Below, piece by piece: positions 46,655 to 58,440 of a stretch of 64,000 nt of DNA. This stretch comes from Tubiluchus corallicola. Its lineage: Eukaryota > Priapulida > Priapulimorpha > Priapulimorphida > Tubiluchidae. How positions within the stretch are numbered: the stretch's first letter is position 1; the number at the start of each line of letters is the position of its first letter. The stretch spans positions 310,001 through 374,000 of the forward strand of contig JAQGDQ010000019.1 of NCBI GenBank assembly GCA_030141605.1. The letters run 5' to 3'. Both the position numbers and the translations under genes were made by a program. Under the pieces are notes generated by a model that saw only the letters and a list, made by a program, of their open reading frames with translations, was not told where the DNA came from and searched no databases.

Positions 46655-48691
46655 ATGATGGCAAGTCTGGTTTGCCTGGAAGATTTTGAAAACTATGCTT
46701 TCCACCATTTGGATAAGAATGCATTAGATTACTACCGGAGTGGAGCCAATTTCGAACAGACTTTGAAAGATAACAGAGATGCTTTTAAACGGTTTGTTTC
46801 TATTAGTTTCAGTCTTTATATACCGAACTAAATGTTTCCCCGATGCACTACTGTCAGACCTGCTAAGTATTTGATGTAAGATGAGTATAAAACCCAGAAA
46901 CCTTGATGTAAGATGAGTGTAAAACGCAGAAACCTTGCCTGATAATTAATACTATTACTAATACTATTAGTATATTATATTATATAATAGTAAAAAAAGT
47001 TCAGAAAGCCCGTGGTCATCTCACTCTTAGTACTTAGGAGGGGTCCAGAAGGGCAAATGTTCATTTTTGGGTGTTAAAATTAGCATATCAAGAAAATAAA
47101 CAAGCTAATTCAGTACTTGTTCGATCTTCTATTTTGTCAGCAAGAAGATGATATAAAGAGCACCTTGCACTAGACTTATATTTTAGTTATAAAGAATGGA
47201 AAAGAACTCCAATATGACAAACGTTTTTTGAAACCAGCTATCCATGTAAGCAGTATTGTGAAAGAGCAAGAGCAAATCATCACAGATCCTGAAGAAGTTG
47301 CATCAACTATAAATGATATGTTTGCCTCTTTCTTTAATTCTGAGCCTTTTGATATTCCACCTCCTGTCCCATCAACTGGTTGGAATGCCAGTAACCTCAA
47401 CAATGTCGAGTTTTGAGTGCGTGATGTATACCTAAAGCTTCTTGCTTGAAAATGTTTTAAAGCGCAGGACCTGACAATATCAACGGTTTCGTCTTGAAAT
47501 CTTGGTGTTGCAATTAGCCTTACCACTATTTTTGCTGCATCGTAAGTCCCTGGATTCATCTTGTATCCCTCTTAGTTGAATGGGCTCTCACACCACGCCC
47601 ATCCCAAAACAGTCCTCTGCCTGCCCATCTTGCGATAACCTAAGAGTCGTATCTTTAAAACCATTCTCTGGGATGAGGTATTGTGATTTTTATTTCCTCA
47701 GAGATCAACAGTAACTAATCTACTTTCTTGCTTGAACGGCTGGACAGAATGGTTCGGTGACCCATTGCTGCCAGTTATTGATGTTATGTATCTTGACTTA
47801 AACCCCTTGGCTGCGTGGCCACAAGAACTTTTCGTTGTCAAAACGCTATTACCAAGTGCGTGACAATGCAGTGTTCTCGGCAGGTGTTTATGTGTATTTC
47901 TAGTACATCCAATGTGCACAGCTGATTACATTTATTACAGGTAATGCAGGGCGCTTTTACACATTCAATACGCTGTTGTAAAACAGGTGATTATCAACGT
48001 GAAGACAATAAACAGGAGAGCTACCCTTATATTACCGCAAGGTGATTGACCAATCCTGTGCATCCTTGCGATAACCATGGATTCTTATCAAAAGTCGAAA
48101 TGCAACGTTTTTTCATGCGAGCTGCTGCGAATGCAAACGAAGTATTTGTTTTATTCATGTTATTTTGAGGTGAAATAAAAGAGCCATACTGCCTATAGTG
48201 TCTAATGTTTAACAGAAGAAAAGGTTTTATGTCCCGAAGAAGAAATTCGGAACTTACTAGCAAATACAGGAAACGGGAAATCTGAAAATGGTACTGATAC
48301 ATGTCTTCAGACTTCAGATCATAGCATCAGCTATGAAAATAGCCTTGCCAAGCGACAGTCTTGAAACCGGTAAGCTGATGTTGTATTCCCTCCTAAAAAA
48401 TTCCAAAAAACTGAACCGCTAAAAGAGCTTGTGCATTAACTCCCTAAAGTTTTTGAATTGACAAAAGTTACACTCCCACACTTTATTTTAGTGTTATTAC
48501 TTAGGCAAAAAATACTGCTGGGCAATAATCATTTATGAAAAATGTAAATAAGTAACCATAATAATGATTGTGGCATGAAAATATGAACTTATAATTATAC
48601 GTTTTAATTATAATAAAAACTAAATTTATTAGTCTATAAATATTCATTCACATTATTCAATTACACCATAATCATTATTGTTTCCTGTTTC

Positions 48692-48724
<33 letters not shown>

Positions 48725-51700
48725 CACTATGATAATATTAGACAATTAGGATTCTTATGATTTTTGCTTATCAAATTATTTGCTAGAAATAGTTTGATAC
48801 ATGTCATGATACAGCTTTTTGTGTTTGAATCAATGAATCATACTAAAATGTAATTTGTAGTGGAAGTAGATGTGTCCCATGCTTGTATTTGTTATCTCAC
48901 CTTATGATTGTGCCGTTTCTGTCAAATTTTATTAGTGTGCACTGCACAGTGAGGTAATTTATGCAAAGAAATTTTCAACTAAATAAATTTCAACTGGGAA
49001 CCTCTAAATTTATTAATAAATCTGCTACCGCTTCTGCTACTGTAGCTACCATTGCTACTGCTACTTTCACTATAGTTTACAGTACTTCCACTGCTACAGC
49101 TGCTGTTGTGCAGTACTATCACTACAGCTATTGCTATAACTGCCACTGCTACTGCTTTTGCTGGTACTGTTGCTACTGTTACTTGTACTACAATCTATAG
49201 TCTACCAATGCTGCTACTGCTGCTGCTGCTGATAATGATGATGATAGTGATAGTGATGATGGTTGTGATGATGTATTTATTGTTATTTTGTCGTAAGAAA
49301 GAGCGGGGTATTTTGATCTATGAATTTTTTGATGGCCAAAAAAGCTCTTCTTGATCCTAACACAATCTATGTAGTTGGATAGCACCTACCTCTGAGAGGG
49401 CTGGATGGCCCATGGAGTGAACGACTCTGAAGCAAGGTTGCAATCCCTTTGAGCTGTCTTGTTATTGTTTTTAAAAATCATCACTTTATGCAATTTTCTT
49501 TTTCTAAATTCTTCTAGTTTTATTACAGGAAATTCAGGTGAAAAAGTTGGCACTGCTCATGCAATGGTCTATGTTGTATCCATGTGGTCGCAATTCTCAG
49601 TATACATTTCATTTCTTATCTGTGCTGTTCCAGTTAGCATGTGCCATAAGTTAAAATTCCTAATTCATATTGCAACTATGAAAAAATTGTAACTATAACA
49701 TGTTTGCACATCATATTACAACAGCACAGGCATGTTTGTAAATACCATTATATTTTGTACTTTATGTATTTTATGAGCTGCTGTTTAAAATAATTTCTAA
49801 TAAATTTGTGTGTTTTATTCATTGATTCATCTAGTACCTGTATTTGTTAGACAGTTGTTCTATAAATTCATAACACAGCCTTGTAAATACATTGTAGCCC
49901 TAAGTGCTGTTTATTACTGGCGTCACTACTATATCAGGGCCTGTCTGAACAGAAAGGCCCAGAAACAAAGTCATACGTTATATTGGATTTATTGTTTTAA
50001 TATCGAATACAAAATTAGGGATTATATGTATATACTTTGCACATAAATTTATTTTTTATAATCACTATTATAAATATTGCAATAAAATGAATAATTATGC
50101 TAGATTATATTAAAAGCATGATTAAAGTTCTGTAGACTAAATAATAAAATTGAATACTTCATAATTGCATGTTCGCTTGCATAGGCTATTTACAGCATTC
50201 CTCTCCTAAGAAAAAGTTTATGAAGCAAATTACAACAGTATTTCTGTGGTGATATTTGTATTCATTACCTAATACTTATAAGGACTTTATGCGTGATAAA
50301 CTTTGCAGTCACACTTTTCCTATTACAATGATCATTTGCATGCATAAATGATGATTAATAATCATTAATAAATTACAATAATTACCAAAGAAACCAAGGT
50401 ATCTAAGAAACTGAATTGTAATAACAGTTATTTTATTCTGTAGATTGACCCCTACAGACTGAAAATTCTTTATGGGTACAGTAAGTTGTAAACAGTTATT
50501 TTTAGCGTGATCATTTGGCTGTTGTGCCATTGCTACATACTCCCTGTTTTGCATTGTTGTTGAGTTGTCATTGTCCCCGCATACACTTATTCCAAAGTCG
50601 CCACAGCCAAGGAGTTAAGCAAAGGTTTCATCTCAGTACACTTTAGAGCACCCTCAGTGGCCCCTATTGTTTCCTAAACAATATTATGAATTGCATATCA
50701 ACCAGAACGTCATTGATCTTGTCTATTGATTATTTAAAGCCATGCCGTCCGATATGGGACAACAGCGATAGTGTATGCTACTATTCGACCTCAACAACAT
50801 TGAAAATGGCATGAAGAATGGTTATTGTAGTTTAAAAAAAGCAGGAGCCATCTTTTGCGTTTAAGTCCTAAGAGTAAAATAAAAAACTATGTGTTAGAGT
50901 TGCTGAAGACCGTGACCTGTCTATGATGTCAACTCTGAAACAATGGAGAGAGACCATTGACCTCATCAATTGTTATAATATAATCAATGGGGCATCCATC
51001 CTCCAGAAAGATTGTTTTTTCATGCTTCCTGGACACCCCTCCAACCTATTTGTTCTTTTTCACAAACCAATGTTTGATCCCATTTTTTTGCCTCCCACGT
51101 CAGCGACCCTTGAAATATATTACCAACGGGAACCATTCAAGCACCATCTTGTCAATAGTTTTAAATTGTATTTGAGAAGGTACCATAACCGAGTTCAGCT
51201 CTAGGTCCTAGCTCCTAATGACTTTGAATGGTCAGAATGAGGTATTTGTTGGTACTACTTAGTTTTCTTATGCTGTTCTTGCAGTTTATGTGCAAATATT
51301 CTTTAGTACACATGAAGAATTCAGCAGTACCCATAAAGACCTTAATTTTCAATTGTAGTACCCTTTAGTATAATTTATTGTGAGACTCATGAATGCCATA
51401 GCATTATTGAGAGTAATACCATAATCTGTGTTGTGGTTTGGAACTGATGGCAAATTAAGCCAAGTGATTTTGTAAGCTTGTATGTGAAGTTGCGGAATGC
51501 ATGAGAACTCAATTTAGATATGTATGGATGTATGAAAGACAAAATGCGTGTGACACACACCTAATGCATGAGAGTTAGCAGGTCTGCCTTTTCCTGACAA
51601 AAGAATACATGTTAATTATTTCTAGAACCGCACCAAGCACTGCAGAGTTGGCAATATTAGAAAGTTTATTTATGTCTGTTCTCCTAAGCAGCAGTTAATT

Positions 51701-54700
51701 GAAAATTATTTCTTATATCATTTCACTTTTATAGTTGGCGTCTGCGGCCACGTGTACTGGTTGATGTTTCTGTACGCGATTTGTCTACTACCATATTAGG
51801 AATGCCAATGTCTTTTCCAGTTGGTATTTCACCTACAGCAATGCAAAGAATGGCACATCCTGATGGGGAAATAGCAGTAGCTAAAGGTAAAATTGGTAGT
51901 GTGACCGAATCATGTTTTTAAATAATAATAGTCGTGTATAACATTATGTATGTAAGTATATAAGTGCACATTATGTATATAAGTACGTACACTTACTTTA
52001 TGTGCGGTTTATTATTTGGCTTTTTGTATTTATTTAATATTCTACATCAATTTTACATTATTCAGCTTATTTCTGTATGTTTATTTATTTTAGCTGCTAA
52101 GTCTTTGGGTGTATGTAACATTTTGAGCACTTTGTCAACGACTAGCCTAGAAGATGTTGCTAAAGGCTGCCCTGACTGCTTAAGGTACTGATGCTTATTT
52201 CTGTATGTACTTACTTTGTGAAATTTTGTTTAAAATGATTAGCATTCAAAACAAAATGTTGCCTGAAGAAGATAAGTTCTTAAATCATGTTGCTGTCTAC
52301 ATTATTCCCTTTCACAAAATTGTACTAATATGCTTTGTTAGTTAATGTGCAGCAGTAACTTTGATATGTAATTTTTACCTTTGCAGGTGGTTTCAACTTT
52401 ATGTCTATAATGATCGAGAAGTAACAGCACAGCTTGTGCGCAGAGCAGAACAAAGTGGTTATAAAGCTATAGTGCTAACAGTAGACGCTCCAATATTAGG
52501 TCGGAGACTGGCAGACCACAGAAACAAATTTGTGTTGCCCAGACATTTGAGGTAAATAATGATAACAGAAATTCAGTTCAGAACCATCTGCATCGATATC
52601 GTGTTTGCTTAGTTGGTATGTGTATATGAATGTGTTCTACAACTTTGTTGTAAAGACTCTGTACACTTATTGTATGGAACCATTGTGCCAGCTACTTACT
52701 GACTTCATCTTGCAATTAATCCCTTTCTAGTGGCTTTTGAGGCTTGTTTCTGTATTTTAATTAAAAGCAGTTATGCGTACAACACACTGGTGGTATTTGC
52801 ATAATGTATTGGGTGAAGGATGTACAATGTGGGTTGTGTAAGCTAGCTTGTGAAACCAACAAACAACAGATGGTTTTAATTATATACTAACAAAACAATT
52901 ATTATTGAAATAATTTTACAAATCTACTTAACAACAAAATAGTTGAAATTAATTTCTGTGCATGGCGCTAAAGCGGTTAACATCACAAGTAAAAGTAAAA
53001 TAACACATTACAAGCAGTAACCCATGTAATTAACATAGTGCACAAATAGTAAATATATTAAAATCAAAAGCACAAAGTTCACACAATAAAACATTGTACA
53101 TGTACCAGTCCATGCATTGCACTAATATCTGCCCCCCTTATCCTTGTGGGCAGTCTATTTTTTATAAATACAGAAAGTTTCAGAACATTATAGAAATACC
53201 TTACAGTGTACAGTTTATCCCAGATACAGTGTTATACGGGTTCAGATATCTAGATGCTACGATATTATTCTACATCTTTTTACACTCCACTCTCAACAAT
53301 GTATGCGTGGGCGGATGACGCATCCAGCAATAAAGCAAGGCTTATAACAAAAGCTACTCATATATTTTGAATCAAATTATTACTGAACATTATTGGAAAA
53401 CACTCTGCAGATCCTGCAAAATGTATACAACAGTGTTACCTTTGTTGGTCTGTCTCTCTTTATTTTTTTATAAATATGCATAATTCACGTGTTGGGCATG
53501 CTGCCATAAAAATCATGCTAAGTATTTGGTCAGCAGAAAATTATTTTATCAGTGTTGCAAAAAAGGACATTTAGGTGGTACACACTCACTACTTGGCAAT
53601 GAACCTATTTTCTTTTAGGTAAGATTAAAAATTTAGCATTTCATGTATTTTTGTACTGCCTGTACTGTATGACTATTATATGCTTTCTTTGCAAAATTTA
53701 AATTAATTGCTTACTTTTGTATTTCAAGTTTAGAAAACTTTGGTGATTTGGATAAACGGAAGGCAACGCTTGTGCAGAAAGTGGGCTTGGCTGGTTATGC
53801 TTCTTCACTTTTTGACAGTTCTTTAAGCTGGAAAGATATACAGTGGTTAAGATCTATAACTCACTTGCCTATTGTTGCAAAAGGAATTCTTACAGGTATT
53901 TTGTTATTGTTATTTTACTGCTCCATTTTTAGGTCTCCTGACTTTAGTAAGTAAGGGGACCCATCGCCGTCATGCGGTGTCTGTCTGGCGTCGTCGACAA
54001 TTAACTTAATTTTCTATAATTAGCCAAAACCTTTTGTCTCAGGTCATTGACCTTTGGTGTGCAGCAACCTTGGCATAAGTTGCATGTAGTTATAGGGATG
54101 AGGCGGGTTTGACACTAACAAATGTTGGCCCACTTGGGGTCACCCAAAGGTCATAAACAGGGAACGTCTCAATCATGTCAAGTAATATATCAAAGTAAAG
54201 CTTGTCGTGAGGCGGGTTTGACACTCACAAATGTTGGCCCACCTGTTGTCACCTAAAAGGCATCTATACGGAATGTGTCAAACACTTATAATTCAAATAA
54301 AGTTTATGCCGAGGTGGTTTGACATGGTTCATTATAACATTGAGCGTCGTTGACAAATGACTTAATGTTCTTTATTTTACCAAAACCTTTTGTCCTTCAT
54401 TTTAGATTTTTGGTGTGTACTAGCCTTTGCATAAAATGCATGTCAGACTGAATGACTAAGGTCAAAAATGTTGGGCCATCTGGGGTTGCCCAAAGGGCAT
54501 CTAAAGGCAATGTCACAAACAATTGTGTTGTGTTCTAATTATAGCAAGTTAATGCTTATGGCGATGTGTGTTCACAAGGTTCATGAAAAGGTTAGTGGTC
54601 AGTGGAAGAGCATCGCAACAAAAATGCTAACGTCACAGAAATTTCGGCTTCGTTTTCATAAAATAATTAATCAGGTTTTTGAAACTACTTACGTATTCAC

Positions 54701-57610
54701 TTATATAATTGTTTACCAATTCACTTTTGCACTTACTTAGTCCAATAGTTACTTTTGGTCTCCCAGCAATAATGATAAGAACTCAAACGAGTGTACATTT
54801 CACTGTTATTTGCTGACCTCTGTGTATTTTTATAATGCAGTTTTATGACTTTTTTGTATTATTAGTGTATATATAATACAATAATTTCACTTCAGAACTT
54901 TTTGGAGTCTCGTTATATAAATTTTGAAACAAGTACAACACAAACCATTATAATGTGACAGTTCTTGACACTGCAAAAAAATTTTGCTCGATACAGAGTC
55001 ACCACCATTTTATATAATATTATTCAATTTTCTTTCAGGGGACCTACACAGTCATTGACAGTCTGGTTATTATTGATGCTTGTTATTTTGCTGTATATAT
55101 TTTAGCATTTTTCTGTTTCCAATTTCTTCTGTCTTCCTCTGATGGGAATATAAAAATATCATGTTTTGTACTGTTAATAGGTGTGCAGCAGTAGAACTAT
55201 ATAACTGTAATTTGTCAAACTGTTGCTAGATTTCATATTAATTGCAATTTCTTATCTAGCTGAAGCTGCAAGGGAAGCACTTGCATATGGTGTGGATGCC
55301 ATAATGGTGTCAAATCATGGCGCCAGGCAGTTAGATGGTGTATTAGCTGCGGTTTGCATTTTTGTTTATTATTTTATTTATGTGTGACTATATGAGATTA
55401 TGTGCAACTTGGCTATGCAAATTATAATTATTATTAATTTAGTGTTATTACAAAACCTAGGAGGATAGTATCTACTAGTCATGAAGCGAGCATATTTGTT
55501 CACATCTATAACTTTTTTCAATCTCAAAATTGAGTTTGCTTGAAAAAAATTTATGGAAGAAATTGTGGCTGTTCTTACTACAAATAATGGTTCACTAAAA
55601 TGGAGAGGCATAATCCTGTTTCACTAATCTTGTCAAAGTAACTTGCATCGTTCATTTCACTAGAGAGCCACTCTGACATGAGGCAATACACGTCATTTAT
55701 AAATGCTCATAATGCATTTAGTTGCATAAAAAATTCAGACGAAAAGGCTATAATGGCATTCCAGAGCAATTACGGAACAAAACCTGATGAAAAAGTTTCT
55801 TGAACTTTACAATTTTAATTATATAACTTTATAAGCCAATGACTAACAAACTTCATTTTTTCTTTTATCATAAGTTTTCAATTTTCATAAAAAATTACTT
55901 AATGGTTAATATTGTTTTGCGGACTAGGATTCTCGAGTAGAAAATTCGGTGCCATAAACCTTTTCATGTTGAATTGGTGTAACAGTAAATTTGTGATAGA
56001 AGGAAATGTTTTAATTGTATTTATGTAAGAGTAGTTGGCTAGCAAACTTGTAGTAACCACATGGCATACATATCATTATCATTAAAAAGGTCATGAATTA
56101 TTTTAGTTAGTAGACCGATCTAGCAAGATATACAAAGTCAGTACGTTTGCTGTTTTCATACTCTATGTTTCTAAGCATTGTTTTAGATCTTAAACTAGTC
56201 CTCAGCTTTTCAGGATTAGTACACTGTATTTTTAGGTAGATGCTCTTCCCGAGGTTGTGAAAGCGGTGGGTAATCGATGTGAAGTTTATTTGGATGGAGG
56301 AGTAATGACTGGAACAGATATTTTGAAGTGTCTTGGACTTGGAGCTCGAGCAGTGTTTATTGGCCGTCCTGTGCTGTGGGGACTTGTTCACAGTGTGGGT
56401 AATCTTTTCTGGTTGTCATATAAAAGATGAAACTTCAAACATGGCAAATTTTGTGTGATGCTGTGTAAAGTAAGAATGAATATTTTTGTTGACAAAACTC
56501 GTTATATAATTAGTATATTTTTAAAGATTGTCTAAGATCCTCAGATAACCCCAAATAAAGATTGTCATGGATCCCTAAACACCACCTGATAAAGTCAATG
56601 GCAAAGCCAGGGCTAGTGATTATACTAGAAAGGCAAAAGTTTGTAGTTATCTAGCTAGGAAACAATCTACTCTTCGATAATAGTAGTAATAAAAGTGCTT
56701 AATGTAGAAACTGACTGGATAAACAAGGCACTACAGAGTTGAGAAGCTTATAGTGTTATTTTCGTGCTTGTGCTTTTTTATACCACATTTGTTGGGTTTG
56801 CTTTTAGTGGTAAAAAGCTAGTTTTTGCGAATAAGTCAAATACAATACAAACGTGTTTGTATGAACTAAATATTTTGTAGGGTGCACGCCAGTTTTAAAA
56901 TTTCCAGCATTCCCAACTTTGATTAAACTCGGTATACCGAAGTGTGTTTTAGAATCCAGATCCAGTAAATACTGATCCGTAAATTGATCCTCTAAATTAT
57001 TTTTTTATATTTCCAGGGAGAAGCAGGTGTATGCAAGGTGCTGGAAATTTTGAGAGATGAGTTGGACGTGGCTATGGCTTTGTCAGGTAAACAGTATATA
57101 GACACATCTGTTGTATTTTTTCCTTCCATTCTTAGCTGTTTCTCTGAAATGCTTTGAGGAATTTTGGGTTAGCATTAGATATGCATATTTTTGTTGTATG
57201 TCTTTGTGAACATGAAATCATTGTGTGTCTTGCTATTTCTTGTTAAGCAGTGCTAAATGCTAAAACTTTCAAATTTTATCAAAATGAAAATATCCATTCT
57301 TTTAACTTTTACTTGCAAAGAGCTGATGGGATAGGATTCTAACAAACAAGTGTGATTTTTAAACATTTTAAACAAAATCATCAAAATCTTAGTTCCAGTA
57401 CTTTGGGCAGTATTATCACCACACACTAGAGAATCCAGTAAATGTCTGTAGCTGTAACAGTTTCCTAGTGTAAATCTGTAGTTATATCTTGATGATTTAA
57501 TTGCACTAGTGCAATGTAAATTCCACCATGTCTTTTTAGGTTGCCCAACAATAGCTGATGTCAAAGAAGGCTTGGTTGTCCACCAGAGTTATTATACATC
57601 AAAACTATAA
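46655..57610 (+). CDS. Peroxisomal (S)-2-hydroxy-acid oxidase (HAO family), 9 exons, complete
   Basis: FMN-dependent oxidase converting 2-hydroxy acids such as glycolate to 2-oxo acids plus hydrogen peroxide. Exons: 46655-46791, 51735-51886, 52094-52184, 52387-52551, 53729-53895, 55260-55351, 56236-56394, 57017-57086, 57540-57610. Splice phases agree and give 367 residues (human HAO1 is 370). Conserved family residues are present at expected places: Tyr26 (DYYRSGAN), Tyr132 (RWFQLYVY), Asp160 (LTVDAP), Lys233 (IVAKGIL), catalytic His257 and Arg260 ([10 protein letters not shown]), and FMN-phosphate region LDGGV...GRPVLWGL. The C-terminus SKL is a canonical peroxisomal targeting signal. The position matching human Trp110 is Leu110, which may alter substrate size preference. 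HAO1 versus HAO2 orthology cannot be decided here. ATG 46655 was chosen; the next ATG follows directly. Confidence 0.95.
47186..47514 (+). mobile_element. LINE relic, N-terminal part of reverse transcriptase, oxidase intron 1
   Basis: Reads [17 protein letters not shown], then [19 protein letters not shown], then after a stop and frame shift [13 protein letters not shown]. This is the pattern 'DPxEIAxxFNxFFxSVF ... GPDGIxxxxLK' found ahead of the reverse-transcriptase palm in LINEs. Stops and frame shift show decay. It probably belongs to a different copy from the fragment at 45872-46309. Confidence 0.65.
48690..48724. repeat. (ATT)n microsatellite in oxidase intron 1
   Basis: About eleven ATT trinucleotides in a row. 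Confidence 0.85.
49021..49270. repeat. Imperfect GCTACT/GCT/GAT trinucleotide-like repeat, oxidase intron 1
   Basis: Degenerate GCTACTGCT words (49021-49200) pass into a GCTGCTGCTG run and then GATGATGAT/AGTGAT words. Frames crossing it are low-complexity and are not called as genes. Confidence 0.75.
50885..51203 (+). mobile_element. Possible decayed LINE C-terminal fragment, oxidase intron 1
   Basis: The frame reads [20 protein letters not shown] and later a [14 protein letters not shown] block. It resembles, weakly, the 'LexRRxRGDLIetYKIinG ... NsFKxrLdk' C-terminal pattern of LINE reverse transcriptases. Upstream landmarks are missing, so confidence is low. Confidence 0.35.
53945..54520. 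repeat. Three diverged copies of a short repeat, oxidase intron 5
   Basis: The block AAATGTTGGCCCACTTGGGG followed by TCACCCAAAGG.CAT recurs at about 54117, 54221 and 54464 (the third as AAATGTTGGGCCATCTGGGG). The first two are preceded by GAGGCGGGTTTGACACT; a related GAGGTGGTTTGACA lies near 54311. It begins with GGGGACCCATCGCCGTCATG and a CGTCGTCGAC word. Its composition is more GC-rich than the flanks. It is a diverged dispersed repeat of unknown class. Confidence 0.55.
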
Positions 57611-57846
57611 AACTCAAAACTGTGTACACTATAGCAAGTAGCAGAAAATAGTAGCTTGGTATATAAAAATGCTAATTAGATTAACTACAATGTCTTTCTC
57701 AAAGTAATATGTAATTGCTTGTATATCACATGTAATAATTATACTTTCATTGTTTCTTCTTGTAATTTTTGGGTGAGGTCAATGCATCAGTATTCAGACC
57801 TATATACTCATGTATCAAATTAGGAATTAAAGTAAACTAGGTTTTA

Positions 57847-57852
57847 AATAAA
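57847..57852 (+). terminator. Candidate oxidase polyadenylation signal AATAAA
   Basis: Canonical AATAAA about 237 bases after the oxidase stop. The gap to the convergent P450 gene (57611-58440) holds nothing else I can support. TTTATT at 58272-58277 is the reverse-strand AATAAA expected for the P450. Confidence 0.4.
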
Positions 57853-58440
57853 TCTTCGGAACGCTGCCCATTTAAGTGCCAGGTAATTTGTTAACAGTTT
57901 ATTATGTCTAGGTGTTTTTGTACATGATTCTACATAATGCTCTGTCCACTGATATTAACCATGTTTTGTATAAATCTAGAGTGCTCATTAATTATTATGT
58001 ACTGGTACTAGTCTGCATGACAATGTGAAATTATTTGCTCAAGAATTGTAAAATCTATTAATGTTAGTATGTTGAATTTTACTTGACCTGTTATAGGCTA
58101 AGCAGTCCTAATTTGAGAACCCTACGACACTTATAAATAGCTAACATTTTCCTAGTCGAAATAAAAACATTCTATTTTTGTAATAGATTTATTTGACGTA
58201 ATGTTTTTGGTTTTATTAAGGTTGATGAGCCGCCACTTTCTTTGCCATAACCAGTTTTTTTTAGTTTCGAGTTTATTCATTGTATTTTACACGTGAAACA
58301 TTGAGTACAGAAAGACATTAATCATTTAATTTCATTCAAGTAACGTAGGTCAAGTAGTTTCCTGTCTAGTATAAATTTTAACTAGCTAGTATATTCATAA
58401 ATCTGAATATTTGAATGCAAGCATTTGCACATAATGAAAT

